From Pelecanus crispus (Eukaryota > Chordata > Aves > Pelecaniformes > Pelecanidae), in contig NC_134644.1 of assembly GCF_030463565.1 (NCBI RefSeq), forward strand, positions 129,391,388 through 129,455,387: a stretch of DNA of 64,000 nucleotides. Direction: 5' to 3'. The translations under genes were made by a program, and so were the position numbers. The notes under the pieces were generated by a model. The model searched no databases. It was not told where the DNA came from and saw only the letters and a list, made by a program, of their open reading frames with translations. Shown in pieces: positions 1-14,900 of this stretch; position 1 is the first letter of the stretch, and every line of letters starts with the position of its first letter.

Positions 1-274
1 GTGAAAGCTGAGCTCTAGCAAAAAATTCAAAGGTACATTTGAACTAAGGACTGGATACCATTTGTGACTCTGATCTTTTAACTCAAGGAAATTTTACTGT
101 GGGGTAGGTTGGGGTTTTTGGGGGGGCAGGGAGCAGGTGGATGAGGAGGGTTAATTATTGTTTTCAGCTTTGGATGCTTATTCTTCACCTGTGGCCTGAT
201 TTTCTTCAAAGCACTTGGACCAGTTTGGTGGCACCATAGTAGTTGTATTGAGTAGGGAGGAGAGTGTTATTTGC

Positions 275-307
275 ATGTTATTAGTATGTTATTAGTATGT
301 TATTAGT
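275..307. repeat. 11-bp tandem repeat, 3 copies
   Basis: The unit ATGTTATTAGT occurs three times head to tail with no mismatch. It is a short simple repeat with no implied function. Confidence 0.85.
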
Positions 308-3300
308 ACTTGAGGCAGTGCTATTACAGCACTTCTTCTGGAAGCAGCCTTTAATTTTTCAAAAGGATAAAAAAATAGTTGCATATGAAGGAGATCACAA
401 ATAAGAGGCTTTTTAAGCAGTTCCCCTGGAACTTGTCTGTACCCATCACACAATACAACCTTACCTTATGGTCAACTTCACTGAAGCCTGCAGAGAGGAA
501 TGGAACAAGAGGCTGGCCATTTGCCCTTTATTCACTAAAAGAAGAATGTCCCTAAAGAATCTGAAATTCACTTTTAGCTACCTCTGACCTAATGTGCTAT
601 CTCTATCATATAAGATTTTCTGCCAGCCCCAGGCATGTGCACATCTCCAAATGATTCTTCATCAGCTGTGGACACATGCTAAACTTTTAGCCCACACAGC
701 CTTTCTGAAAACTTTTGATATCTTACATTCCGAGTGAATGTAAAAATATGTCTTGCCATTAGCAGTTTAAGATTTCAAACTGTGCCTGCCGCAAGCACTT
801 GTGTCTGACTTCTGAAGACTATAATTTGAAAGTTTCAGTGAAACTTTTCCTATTTACAGAAACCCTAAAACAAGTTGCACTTTCCCATTTAAAACCTCAA
901 CGAAACAACAGAGAATTTATAACATAAATTGCTACTTTCCAAAGGTTCCATTTAATACTAATAATTTCATTCTAAAGCCTGTCCAACTCAGCTAAAGAGA
1001 AGCTATTTACTGCATACTGCTGTGATCACAGTGACAAGATCCCATTGAGAGATGTGTTTGCACATTTTCCAAAGTCCCAGTTTTGTTCTGTTTCCACAAT
1101 GCAATTTTTTTTCCAATCCTCAATTCTTTCTAACAAAAAGAATGATGATTTAGTGTAAAAGTAATAAATTACACAGTAGAAAATAATGCTCCACAGTAAG
1201 GTTAAAGAGTGGGTCTGACCGCATACACCATCTCTGTACCAGAAATTGGAGTTTTTATTGAATGGAATGATGTGATCTGGAGAGATAAAAGTTGACTTAC
1301 ATTTGCTGGAAATTTAGCAGAGTCTGTGTTTAAATGGATTTCATTTATAATTATATAAAAACTTAGATGGGTTACAGAGCTTCATAGTGTGTTTATGTGA
1401 TCTTCGACTTTACCAGAGTTTCTTGAAGCTGTTCAGTTAATGTATCTACCAAGAGCTTCTTCCCCTGCCTCAAGTATAGCTGGGTCTTTCTTTAATTTGA
1501 AACATGGGCCAAAAGTACTCAGCTTCATGTGTAGTTCAATCCGTTTCTACAGTTCTTGTGCACATTATCCCAGAGGGAAGACACCCATTGCCTTCCACAA
1601 GCTGTAGGAAAGGCTGCTAAATCTGCAAAGACTTAATGGTCATGTGGCTCAAAAAGATGAGGGTTGTTTTGGGAATGAGTGTTTTCTTGACGGCTTGAGG
1701 TACTTTGCACTGCCGTATTTGAGAAATGTGCAGTTGGATCAGCAATCTGACATCTTTATTATATTGGGAAACAGTGAGTAGTAATCCTGCCTGGAAATTT
1801 TTGAATTTTGAAACAAAATTTGAAACAAAAAGGGGTTTTATGTCTTTTTGGGGGTTTGTTTTTTTGTTTTTTGTTTTTTTTTTTATCATGGCATATAATT
1901 TCGCATCTGTCTTGCAAAAGGTCAAAGACATAAAATAAATACTCTCCAATAATAGAGGGTAAAAGTCTTTTCTTGAGGTAATATAGCAACAATGTTGTAT
2001 ACCATTTCCCAGATATACCTATGTATACACATATGACACATTTCAAAGATGGGAACAAATTTATTTTGTATAGTTGGTAGTAAAGTGGCTTAAAGAAAAA
2101 CAGCTTCTGCCACTTGTCCTTTCTGTAGGATTTGCCTTTCTCTGAGGACTCTGCCCCCTTCCTCCTGCCTCCTCATGCTCTGATAGTCCCATTGGTCCTG
2201 CTAGCACTTCATCTTCAGGGGGCTGAAGATCACATGTCCCCACAGCAGCAGAAGAGACTGAGAAGTGCATCACTGGGTGAGAAACCCTCCAGAAAAAGGC
2301 AGCCTTGCTGTGTGAAAGGAAATCTTGATTTAATGACTTACTCAAATTCCAGTCATGGTGCTTTCAGGCCATGCCACCCCTCTTTCTCGGGACTGTTGCC
2401 TAAGTCTGCTGAGACCCCAGAGCTGCCTGCTGGGGTCAGCAATAATGATTCCTCGTGGAAAAGGAGGGCAGAGCTGCAGCTACCAGGGAGCCCTGGGCAG
2501 AGCGAACAGTTTCTCCTTGAAGGGCCCTTCGGCTGGATAGTCTGCACATGTGAGCCATCTGCGCGCCTGTGGCTGTGCTCTGTCCTCCCACGTACCCACC
2601 ACACAGTCGTGGAGTGAGGGAGAGGAGCAGGGAAATAACCTCAGGTAAAAGGTAGGTGTGAGGACAGTGGTAAGTAGCTAGGAAAGACAAAAATAAGCCT
2701 GAAGCTGTGTGATAAAGGGTGGTGAGGAGGGGTTTTGTGTGCTTTAAAACCTACCTGGATAATGGGTTTCTAACAAGTGACTTACATTTTAAAAACTGTA
2801 GCTGTAAGGTGAAGGACTGGACACTTAAGTGGACAATTTCATTATGGAAGGGCTAGTATTACTGAGAGGTTCCTGTGCATAGATTTCATTGATCTCTTTT
2901 CTCTTTTTTAAGAAATAAGTATAAGCTAATGAGGAAAAAAAATTCTCAAGTTACAGATAAGGATATTTATTTGATTCCTATTGCCATATATTTCAAAGGT
3001 TTGATTGCATACTGATCTTTATTTTATTTTAAGTCTGATCATTCTTTGACATTGAGTAAATTGTAAATACTTTTTTAAAATATGAAGGAAAACACTTATC
3101 GTTTTGGGAACCTATATTTTATTACACTGATAAAAAAAATGTGTGTATGAGTAGGCATAATATACCAGAAGATATAGTGGCGTATTTTATTTTATATGCT
3201 GCTGTACATGTTTATGTTGCTATTTAATTGCTTGGATGGCAAGATAATGAATCCTTGTGCATACACAATGTTTCTGTTGTAATCATTTGTGTTTTACATT

Positions 3301-4325
3301 AGAATAAGCTAGCAGAGTGGCACATAGGAAGCCCTGAAAATATTTACACATCCTTCACTTTAAAAGTTTTAAATCAAGTAGAATATTTGCAGTTAATTAA
3401 CAGCTTTAATAACAGTATCAGTCAATACCTCCAAAGAGATTCTAGAATTAATGTCTTCTTGAATACAGTGTGATCATCTGCCTTTTATTTTCTGACCAGT
3501 CCATCCTTTGTAAACTAAATTAGGTTTTAAGAACAATAATTCATGAAGGCTTATTAACAGATATCATCCCTTACAGAGAATAATTCACCCATATTAACTG
3601 TATCATCTGAAGTGACCAAAAGCACTTGTTTCTGCCCTCTGATAGCAAAGGTACCTTAGAGAACAGAGACTGTCCAGGACTGCCCAGGTTAAAGGCAACC
3701 TTTGTGTAGATGTCAGCTCTGGAATGAATGGAATATATCACATATAAAAGAAAAATCCAAAAGGTGAGATGATGAATGGGATTTCTGTAATCAACTGTTA
3801 GGACCACAGAGTGCTTTGAGAAGTTTTCAATTAATTTTCCCTGTCTTGTGCCCTGAAATATTTTGTAATTTTCAAAATAAATTCTGAAGGGATTAGGAAC
3901 GGTTTTGTAGTTTGTCTAAATTAAGGCTAAGGTGATTGTGAAAAAATGCGTATCACCTACTATTCTCTGGGATCTGAGAGAGATAAACATTCACTTTTTA
4001 TTTTCTTAATTTATAGTTTTTAGCAAGACTGATAGTCAGAAAGAAAATGATCCATTAGACCAAATATGGCTTTCCTGAGAAAAACAGACTTCAAGTTGTA
4101 TCAGGACTATACCGGTTGGTTTTTTTTTAGCTTGGACATTTTCTTAATAAATATCTGTGTGCTCATCTGACTTCCCTATGAAAGTCTGACTGTGCTAAAG
4201 ATTTTTTTAAACTGAGCTCAAGATAGGGATGTGCCCAGCTTGCTGACAGTTTATTGGCTATGCTCTTGGGGTAGCTAGGTATATGCTATGCTTTGGGCAG
4301 GGAGGGCGTGTGTCTATGCACGGGT

Positions 4326-4383
4326 ATGTGTGTGTGTGTAGATACAGATAGAGCTATTTGTGTGTGTGTGTATATATATATAA
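4326..4383. repeat. TG/TA microsatellite
   Basis: Two TG runs are separated by a short GATA-like spacer, and the second passes into a TA run. This is a compound dinucleotide microsatellite. Confidence 0.85.
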
Positions 4384-5989
4384 AAAACCTAGGGTAGACA
4401 TATGGCTTGATTCATTGTTTTGTCAATTACCATCACAAGTGCAAGGCTGCTGAAAGGTGGAAATAAGACATTTTTGCACGAATACTATATTTAAAGGCCA
4501 ACAGCACCATTTATGTAGAAAGTGAGAATCAATATTTACGCAATGACAAGCCTGTCAAATAAAATTATAAATGGAGTATCTCTTTCACCATCTATAGGTA
4601 TAAGTTTAAAATTGAAATCATACCTGTAGGAAAATAACATTTATTTACATTTAGTCTGGACATTGAAAATTCTTAGAAGGGTGAGAAATGTCAGTAAATA
4701 TTTGTAATGTTCTTTATTACCTATTTGGATTAATTTATTCTGTTTAATTTAAATGTCTCATTTTCCTGCTACATCATCTGGTTTCCATGGATCCTGATGA
4801 TTTTCTTCTTTGTGAAGGAGAATAACAGTGTAGTAAAGGGTCATCTAACTTTGCCTACGCTTGTTAATTTAAGACTTTCATGAAAATCTGCTAATAAAAA
4901 CCCCTAAGATGCTGGAATAAAGCTGATGCTTTTCTTGTGATTGGCTATATGTATGTATTAGCCTTCTAGATATTCATATTGATTATGTATGAATGAAGTG
5001 TAGGACTGAATTTTTGTTGTAAGTATATGTCTATCAGCTAACTGACAGCAGAGCTTTCTGTGATTATTAATAAAACAGATAAAGAATACTCTTCCAGAGA
5101 AGTTTATCTACATTGCACAATGTTGCTGTAATTCCAAAACATGGAACCAGGTACTTTTTCTGCTATAGGGGAAAAAATATGTAATGCTGATGGAGTAAAG
5201 CATTTTACTTGTTCTGTACTTCTGGATTGCATCTGTGCTTAATAATCTGCTATTTGCATTAACTTATTATCAGCAGGCCTTAATGACTGCACTGGCAAGG
5301 TTTATTTGAGGATCTTTCCAAACATCCTCTCTAGAGTGGTTTGACATCCTCTATTGAATTAACAGGTAAAAATAAAGAAACAGCAGGCCACTGTGCAAAC
5401 TATTTCATTTTTGATCAATCTCATTTATTCAGAATAGTTACTGGACCAATACTGAAGAGTAGACATAGCTTCCATCTCGTAGCTGGCTACATGATGTGGG
5501 CACCCTGTAGAGATGGGTACTTATGAAATGGAGAGGAGCAGCCAGGCGAAAGTGGTTAGGCCTACCCCATTTGCAGACTAATTGCATTCTTTGTGGGGTG
5601 CCTTGGGTTCTTTCCAGATGATTAAACCCACAGCTGGGTATTGTTGTAGGAATCTTCTCTATTTTCAGAAGACACAAGGATTAGATTCTTTTTTTTTCTG
5701 AAAAGTATATTCACATCACTACTGTTACTGATATTCTCTATATGCAGCACTGCTGATGCTATAGTCTAATTGTGGACTTTGTCATTCAGAAATTCTTTAG
5801 CAGACAGGCAGCGATCTGCCACATTCAGTATCTAAAGTCTAAGGTCTCGGCTTTGCGTATCAGAGGTTTCAGTATGTCCTAGTGATGAGCTCCTACTGTA
5901 TTTTTTTAAGAATTTTTTTTTTTTTACTTTTTCAGTATATCATAAAAAATACAGCAGTTAACAATCCCATTTAAAATATAGATACAGGA

Positions 5990-6697
5990 TTGCACCTGGG
6001 ACGGGGCAACCCCCGATATCAGTACAGGGTGGGGGAGGAAGGGATTGAGAGCAGCCCTGTGGAGAAGGACTTGGTGGTACTGGTGGATGAAAAGCTGGAC
6101 ATGAGCTGGCAATGTGCGCTTGCAGCCCAGAAAGCCAACCGTATCCTGGGCTGCATCAAGAGCAGCGTGGCCAGCAGGTCGAGGGAGGTGATTCTGCCCC
6201 TCTGCTCTGCTCTGGTGAGACCTCACCTGGAGCACTGCGTCCAGCTCTGGGGCCCTCAGCACAGGAAGGACATGGACCTGTTGGAGCGGGTCCAGAAGAG
6301 GGCCACCAAAATGATCCGAGGGCTGGAGCACCTTTCCTACGAGGCCAGGCTGAGAGAGTTGGGGTTGTTCAGCCTGGAGAAGAGAAGGCTGCGAGGAGAC
6401 CTTATTGCGACCTTCCAGTACTTAAAGGGGGTCTACAGGAAAGATGGGGAGAATCTTTTTAACAAGGCCTGTTGTGACAGGACAAGGAATAATAGATTTA
6501 AACTAAAGGAGGACAGATTTAGACTGGATACAAGGAAGAAATTTTTTACAATGAGGGTGGTCAAGCACTGGAAGAGGTTGCCCAGAGAGGTGGTAGAGGC
6601 CCCATCCCTGGCAACATTCAAGGTGAGGTTGGACGGGGCTCTGAGCAACCTGATCTGGTTAAAGCTGTCCCTGCTCACTGCAGGGGGGTTGGGCTAG
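5990..6697 (+). pseudogene. CR1 ORF2 C-terminal fragment
   Basis: A 235-residue open frame is uninterrupted from the truncation point to the TAG at 6695-6697. It corresponds to the region downstream of the reverse transcriptase palm. Visible CR1 landmarks are [54 protein letters not shown] and [12 protein letters not shown] [12 protein letters not shown]. The catalytic palm with the FADD box and the endonuclease are both missing, so no active enzyme is encoded. There is no genuine ATG start, and the frame simply enters from the broken 5' end. The lack of stop codons over 700 bp suggests a fairly young insertion. Confidence 0.85.
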
Positions 6698-6752
6698 ATG
6701 GCCTCTAAAGGTCCCTTCCAACCCAAAGCATTCTATGATTCTATGATTCTGT
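5991..6752 (+). mobile_element. CR1 LINE, 5'-truncated 3' fragment
   Basis: This is the 3' end of a CR1 non-LTR retrotransposon. It carries the C-terminal part of the ORF2 protein, a short 3' UTR with the CR1 phrase TCTAAAGGTCCCTTCCAACC, and a tail of ATTCTATG-type repeats ending near 6752. Truncation at the 5' end is normal for CR1 and results from incomplete target-primed reverse transcription. The sequence is closely similar to the copy at 57375-58417, including long exactly shared stretches from about 6378, so both belong to one subfamily. No clear target duplication is seen. Confidence 0.93.
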
Positions 6753-9700
6753 AATTTTGAAAACAGGGAACCAGCCTACATTCCACCTCAGTTCTGTCAG
6801 TATCTGAGGCTCCTTTTTGAATTGTGTGCTCTGCTGATTTATTTTTTTATAATTTACTCCTCTAGTCCCTGGATAGCAGCACCTCTTTAGAGAGAAATAC
6901 AGTCAGATGTCCTTTGCATGAAAACATAGATTCAGGTTGAAAGGGGAAAGACTGAAGGAGAATAATGTCTACCTCTGGTGAGGAACTGGGAGCTGGTCAG
7001 GATGCATGTCTGGAATCGCTCATCGCCTCAAGCTGGACTCACTGGCTGTGAAATCTTAAGCAAGAGAGATTGTTGCCAGCCTGTGGCCTTATTAGCAAGG
7101 TGAAGAATAGGCTGAGTGATCAGAATCCATATTTTGTCCAATGTTAAGTTGTTGATGATCGTTGATTTTAAAGAGGTTTGAATGTACAACATGTATCTTT
7201 AGAGCGTCAGGCATTTTAAAGTGCATGCCTGCAACCAATTAGCCTATATTAATATTCCATTATGAGAAATTTTTTTGTGGCTGAAGGCAAAAATCTTTCT
7301 TGGTCTGATTAACTTAAACATTTCTCTTCCATGAATAAAACCATGAAACATTTTACACCAGATAATTGAGACTAAAGCTTTATTCTGCTTCAAATTTTTA
7401 AGTGCTTATGGTCTTCAGTTTTGATTCTGTTGCTGCCAGAGGACTGTGACAATAATTTCCTAAAAAGTATCTGTGAATAAGATAAGTCTATCATTGTACT
7501 TTGAGGCAGGAATATTTTAAAGTAGCTCTCTGAATTTGCAAACTATTTATTACTTTGGACAGATAATATATCTAAGAAATGGCATGCTTAAGGTGAGTGT
7601 TTAGGTGAATGAAGCAGCTGAGTCAAAAGTTATTTTTGTAAGATTGGCTCCCCTCTATCCCTTCTCTCTTACAACACACTAAGAGAATTCCACCCTCACT
7701 TTATTGCATTTTCCTGTTTCGGTCTGGACTTCCAAACCCCTGAGCCTGTGTTTGTTACAAATCAGACAGTTCTGTACCTTCAGTTCTTTCTTGTGTTTAT
7801 GTTAGCAAGATCTCCTTGGCTGGAAATGTGAATGTTTTCTTTAACCATTTTCAGGAGCTAAGATCTGTAACTTTATTATGCTAACGACATTCTTCTGTAC
7901 CATTTCCTACCTATATTAGCCTTTTTCACTAGGAAATGACAAAGATCATGTGTGGTGTTTCAAAGCAACCTGGATAATCCTCCTGAAAGTGTGAGAATTA
8001 TTATCTCTGAGACAGAATATAGTCAGAATTTCCACAGAATAGTGGTCTTTTATTATAGTTACACTTTATAATGTATTTCATTCTTAACAGTTCCAGATTT
8101 TTTACTATTTACTACTTTTGCAATATATAAATGCTGAGCATTTATTACATTTTAAAGAATATTATACTTACAGTATTACATGTGATACATTTCTGCACAT
8201 TATGTACGTGTCTTTCTTGGGAATTCATATCTACTGATGTTTACTGTTAAGCAATTTTATTATTTACTTGATATTAATGTTATTTATATGCAAAGAGTTT
8301 ATTTAATTTCCATTAAATTGCTACTAACTTCAAAGGGAGCAGAATAATTTCCAAAGCAAGGAAAACACTCACTCATCCTAGACATACTTAGTCCCTCACA
8401 GATTCCCCACACATTTGCACAGAGACGTACAGACTCCCCACACATCTTATCTCACACATACTGTTTCCAAACTGAAAGTGGTTCCAAATACTGTGATACT
8501 TTAAGTCCTCACAGAGAGAAGTATTGAAATTACTTGTGTATAACTAGCGTGTTTTTCTTTCCCGTCCTCTGCTTCTCTAAATGCGAGTAATTATAAATAG
8601 TTTCATATATCCTTTTTATAATACTCAGCCATTTTATTTACCATGTTTTATTTGCCCCATATACCCTTCCATTAATAAACAGCTGTGTTCATGGTGGTGG
8701 AAAGAAACATCTCTGGAGGATATTTCAGAGGGTCTAAATCTGAGTGACTGCCTGCTGCTGTGTCTTTTGTTGACAAAAGAGGGAGCAGAGCCTACCAGGA
8801 CTAGGTACCCGATCTGTGTATCCAAAGTTAGGAATACTGAAGCCAAGCATTTTTGCCAAGAATTTACATTGAAAATATACACATAAATTCATTCATACAT
8901 ATGTGTTTTCCTTCAGAATCAGAGAATTGGTATTTTGTGCATGTTTCCTAAATTTATTGGGCTGTAGTTTAGCATATTTTGTTTTCCAACATTGTTTTAT
9001 TTTCTTTAAATATCCTCTTATGTCCAAGTAGGTCATGGTGATTGATTTTACAGCTCTTCATCTCAGCTTCCAGATACAGACTTTTTCATTGCAAAGTTAC
9101 TTAATATTATTTTGGTTTTGCCTTTCTATTAGTATGTTGCATTACTTAGAATTTCTTGTACTGCATTTTTCTATTACTTCACTTGCTATTCTGTTCTAGT
9201 TAATATTTAATACATATAAATATATTCCAATTTGAAATTAAGTCTTTCATAATCCTTATTATGTTAATTATTTACTAATTATTTGGAACTTCCATAATAA
9301 CTTCCTATTATCTTTTTTCTTGATTATCAAGCTATTATAATTTTCCATTATTTGTATTTCTTTCACATCCTTCTATCAAAATTACTTTCTCTCTCTGTTT
9401 CCAGATAGTAGTGAGGCTTTTTTTTCATGCTTTGTTCTTTCTGATCTTTCTAAATTACCTGTGCCCCACAGTATTCAGATCTCATTTTATCTCTCTTGTT
9501 GGCGTGCAACTGTCATGATACTTAAAAATTGCCTTTAGTTTCACATATTGATGTTTTTTACCTTAAAAATGATTCTTGTTCTCAAGAATGTTCATTGTTG
9601 TTCTGTTGATTACATCAGAAAATATTTTCCTAGGCTAGCTGGTGTTTTTATCCCTTATCACTCTTGTTACTGATACCTAATGTGTCTTTCTTTTACCATT

Positions 9701-11917
9701 TTTAAATGTCCGCAGTCATTTTAAAGTCTTCCTACAAGCTCTCTGTAGTACAGACAAAACTAAGACTATTGAGGCTTAGCTGCAATCCATTGTATCTATT
9801 CTAAAGCCTCATTCTTTCTGTATAAACCAAGTTTAAATGCCCCTCGCAAGGTTAGCTTGAAATCTCCGAAATTTGGAATAAATATAATCATTTTTTCTAC
9901 CAAGGAAATATGCTACCATTTGGAAATGCCAATACCTTTCTATAATAAAGTCTTCTTTTTATGAGTAAAAGAAAATAGCTTCTCACAATACAGGGTAGAT
10001 TTTGCAGCTGAGCCATAAAAACCTTTCTGTGTAGGTAGTATTACCCCGACTTATGGAGTCCACACAGGTAGCTGTCATCTGAGAACTACTGTCTGACTGG
10101 GTCTTGCAAGCAATCCTGCTTGCCAGATTTGAAAGGGTCACGGATATGAGCTTGGAGACTACTTGTTCATCCTGGTTAAAATAGGGCTACCTGAGTGCAG
10201 AACTTGAGCAACCATTTAGCCACTGAAAGAACTGCCTGGACAGAAGTTTGGGCATCTTCTACCTGCTTCTGCTGGCAGAGGTTGGAGTTAGCTGAAAATG
10301 TGTTTTGGATATCTTGTTATAAACTTTGATCTGAATGTTTTCATTTAAAGCACACTATAAGTCTGTATTGAATAAGAAACTGAAAGTGGCCCTTCTGAGC
10401 CTATATCCAATCCTAAACCCAGTGACCTATCTTTTTTTTCCTTATTAGTGGAGTAAAAATGAATAATCAGATAACTGAAGTGTAACACATGGGCGAGAGC
10501 ACACCCATGTAATCTTTTGCAAGGAGATCCAGTGTAAGGCTGGCAAGTTGATTGGCACAAGCCATCTTTAGACTGGGAACTGTGCAGCTCTGGTCATGAC
10601 GTTGTTCTGCAAAGCACAGCTACAGGCCGTCCTCTCTGTAGCTGGGACATACCTGGCTGCTTCAGATTACAGATGCACTGCTGTCCTGTCTGGCTAAATT
10701 GCAGACACAACCCTAAGACTCAATTTCCTTCCCAGAGACTTTATTTTATTCTCATCAAGAGCTGATGTTTTGGCCTGGTATTTGTCTTTACCTGTTTCTA
10801 CAAAAAGACAGTCATGCTTTTCATCTCCCTTACATATCATTCCTAAGATTAAAACTCAGGAAAGAACCTTATAGAGTGTATCAGTACAAGAAACATTTGT
10901 ACCATTATCAAAATCTATGGTCCATAGGTGTACACTGAAACTGATCTGGCTGTAAATGTTAGAGCTGCTTCCCCAATGTCTAAACGATATAACCAAGAGC
11001 TGTGAAGAAAGAGAAATCAGAGGGAAAAACAGAACTTGGCACCTGCTGGACCAGGTAAACAATTCACAGTTACTTGTTCCACTATGGAACAATATTTATC
11101 TGCAATTTACTTAGACATGGTTGGTTCTTTAGAGATTAATGGAGCTTCACTGTCAGCACCTCAGTCCCTCTTTAAGATTATTTCTTGCTCCATCTCCACT
11201 TTACAGGAAATAGATGGGCTGTTCATTTTATCCAGATTAGACTAACAAGAAGACAATAAATGGCTTTTTTCAGCATCCCTCAGAAATGCTACTATTCCAC
11301 TCCTCTTCCTTCATTCCTTCAAGCAGCAGTATAGTGCAACCATTCTCTTTGTGAGCAGTTTTCTGTGCTTTTGTCCTTTGAGAGTTCACTTGATTTTGTT
11401 TTTGTGGTTGAACTCCGATGATTTCAGAGAACAAAAGAAAAAGAAGGTGGTCTGTGTCTCATCTAATGATGACATTGTGCAGTGCTCCTGAGCTGTCAAA
11501 CTTCATTACCCAAATGCCTGTTTTTGAAAGGTGCATCTTTCCTGGCATGTGAAAGCAGTAGTCCCCGTTTTCTGACCTTTTAGGTTGCATTTCACTAGTC
11601 TGCTCTTAAAGGTGATTTACTTCATTTGGGATCTCCTGTTATGTAAAATTTGGAACTGCTGATAGATTCCCCTCTTTCCCTTTTATCTACAAACAGGATC
11701 AAAGAAAGAAGCAGTAATACTTGCCTGGCCAAAGCAGTCCTTTCCTCTGGCACACTTACACGTTTCTGGATACAGATCACTGTGGATCTTTTTTGTATAC
11801 CTTTGAACGCCTACCTACAAGATTCTTCAGCAAATCTGTATAGGCTCCTTCCCTTTAACTGCTGCTATGAAAAAAAGAAAAGGTTTGCCTACTAAGTCAG
11901 AAGCAACTTCTGTACAT

Positions 11918-11961
<44 letters not shown>

Positions 11962-14900
11962 AATTCAGCTACAGAACTGAAATATCTGTAATATTCAGCC
12001 TGCCAGGGAGAGATGATTCCTCTTTATTTTCTTATATATGCTGTTTTCTTTTTCTCTTTTTAAATATATGGAAATTCCTAGTTATAAAGGGTGAGCCAAA
12101 ACTTCCCATTGCATGGAGGCAACAGGAAAAAAAACAGATATCCCTGAAGATGTACAGAAAATTATCGTCTACTTTAGTTGGACTTACTATTCCAGAATTA
12201 AGCTCTATTAATTATGTAGGAAGTGAAGACTGGCAGAATTTAGGTAGATTGGGTTGTGTCCCCAAGGTTTCTATGGTCAGACAGGTAGTGGGATTCAGAT
12301 CTATCTGTATCAAGGTCCCTGTCATTCTTCCTGAGAGTCAACAGCAGAATTGCTCTGAAACAACCAAGAGTCATTTGAATGGGGGAGCTATATTGAGTAA
12401 AGCAGATTAATATTAAAATGCCTACAATTCAATTTGCTTTCAGACTAATGTTTTCCCTGAGGATATTTTCAACTTTAAGGGCAATAAAATCATAAGCTTA
12501 GGTTTGACAGCTTGAAAATTACATAGAAGATAAGATGATTCCTTGTAGAGGAGTCTGTTTTTTCAACTAACAAATTACACCAGTTTGCCTGTAGGTTGCT
12601 CTCTAGATCTAGAAACTTGGAATTTGCCGTTTCTTTTACATGCCACATTTTGTTCTTTAACTCATTGGTATGAATTTGCCTCATCCACTGACAGTGTGCT
12701 TAACATTTGGTCTGCCTTGTCTGCAAAAACCCTGTTCACCCTCCAACTTCTGAACATGGAATCTCAGACCCAGGCAGCTGCTCAGAAGGGTGATTGCGAA
12801 ACAGTACCAGATTCCTTTTCATCTTTATTTCTTTTTCTCAATCCTGCCTTTGATTCTTTGTGCTGTACTTAAAAAAGGGAGATCGTAGGGAGAGATGGGT
12901 GAGTTCAAAGAATGAAATTTGTGTATGAGTGATAGAATAGCAAAATAAGTTAGCAGTTGCCCTGATGGGAGACACTTAGCAGATACTACTTCCAATAACT
13001 TGAGTGCTACTTAACAACAAAATAATGACTCGTTAATGATATGCGAATTATAGCTTTAAATTTCACTGATGATTTTTGTACTGTAGGGGTATTCATTTAT
13101 GTAAATTCCCAAACCTTGTCCAAGATGGTCTAATAATACTGCATATTAGTGTGGATTATACGTAGGGGAGATATGTGCTTGTTTGTTTGAAAGATGTAGC
13201 TGACTGTTGGTCAGAGTCCCAGTTATAGTTGAAATCCAGTGGAATCTGTATTTTGTAAGCCCTCGGTCAGGAACACACACCTCTGTTTCCTTCTCTGTCA
13301 AGAGAATTTCTGTGCAGTTTTTCTGAGTATGTATTGTTGCATATGCTGGATAGGGACATACTATGGATTTTTATATACACTATGTTGAAAATAGTCCTAA
13401 CTTTTCCATTTCCTTGTGTTTGTGAAACACGCCTGCTTCAAAGTGCTTTCCTAATTCATATTTCTTTCTTGTTTTACATCTGTCTCTGCACACCAGTACA
13501 GCCTCAGATCAGAGAGTTTATTTCCGATTCTATTGATTTAGATACATTTATGGGTAAAGAAACTACCCAAAACTTTTTACTCTTATGAAGTGGAGACAAA
13601 CAGCTTTCTGCTTCAGCAACTGCTTATGCATATTTATTGAATAGCTTCTTTGAGGATGTTGTGATGAGCTTGCTTATCAGTGAAAATGACTCGAAGTAGT
13701 CTCAGATCTCAATAGCTGTGATTCCAATTAGGAATTTAATAAATGCTGAAACCTTTTAAATCTTTCATTTATTCATAATGTAGCATGACAATAAACAGCT
13801 GATGACAGTGGAGAAATTCAACAGGAATCTACTGTCTAGATTAATTCCTTATTTTTTTGTTAGCTTGCAGAGCCTGCATCTGTGACCATGACACGCTTAA
13901 CTTCAGAGAACTCATTATTCCACTGTGCTCTAGCAGTTTTCATCCTTCAGAGTCAGAGGTGGGCAACTGATTTTAAAGAATTTCCATGCTCAAGGGAGGG
14001 ATAAACACACTTTTAATGTTTCATGCCGCAATAGGATAACCAGGTTTTCTTAAACAGAAAAGTTAAAATATGACAGTGTTAGAGACACATTTACCAGTGT
14101 GTTAGTTTACCTTACTATGGAAAGAGAAAATGTTTTCTTACTTTGAAGACAAAATACGTGACTGGCTAAACTTGGAAATTTATGTTTACTAAAGAGTTTG
14201 GCAGTGAATTGTAAGAAATATGGAATTTAGTTTTATATCTGGACTTCTCAGAATGGATTGGTAACTAGATTCTTTCACTTTTCTATATGGCTTTGCTGGC
14301 TCGTGTTACTCGCCAGTGTTAGCCTGTGACAAGCATGAAAGGAATTGGTTGCTCCAAGCCAGCTGAGAGACAGTTGATAGATATTTTGTAGCTTATTCCT
14401 GAGAATTATGTATAGCATACCAGCTGACACTGATGTAGTATATGTAATAAGGTTTCTGGTGTTCTAAGTAAAAAGCTAGACATTCAAAGGTATTAAGAGT
14501 GAACCAGCCTCTCACTGTAAATAAACAGTCCAACGTACTGGTGAGAGGTGTCTCCTACAGATTCACATCTGATACAATCTGCCAAGTACTTTGTATGTTC
14601 ATACAGCTGCCGTTCTTGGGAGATTTCTCAGACAGCCTTCTTGCAATATCTAAGGAGTTTCTCTGGGTGAGTTTTGCAGACCTGTCACAACTCCCGAGTC
14701 CTACTGTGTAGTACCATTAGGACTGCTGAGTATCAGACAACTGCAGCCATTCCTGCACTGCATGCTTCCTGTCCAGTTACAGCATTCAAGGAAGCACTTT
14801 GGACATTTCAGGGAGGTACAGAGTTGCAGAACAAACAGGTATCAGTAGTGTATGCATACGTGCTGCTGAGGTCGAGGCTTCCAGATCATCCAGTTCCTGG

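Larger units (their letters stand above)
1..5990. other. AT-rich non-coding DNA
   Basis: No gene is supported here. Reading frames are short and have no recognisable domain. The longest, at 2132-2617 (+), lies in a locally GC-richer patch and matches nothing I recognise. The stretch contains an 11-bp tandem repeat near 275 and a TG/TA microsatellite near 4326. Long T runs are also present, for example at about 1870-1883 and 5918-5930. It could be intergenic or intronic. Confidence 0.6.

Noticed and set aside
2132..2617. 161-codon open frame in a GC-richer patch
   Set aside because: The translation is unfamiliar, with no domain and no splice or promoter evidence that I can defend. Overlapping frames of similar length exist on the other strand.
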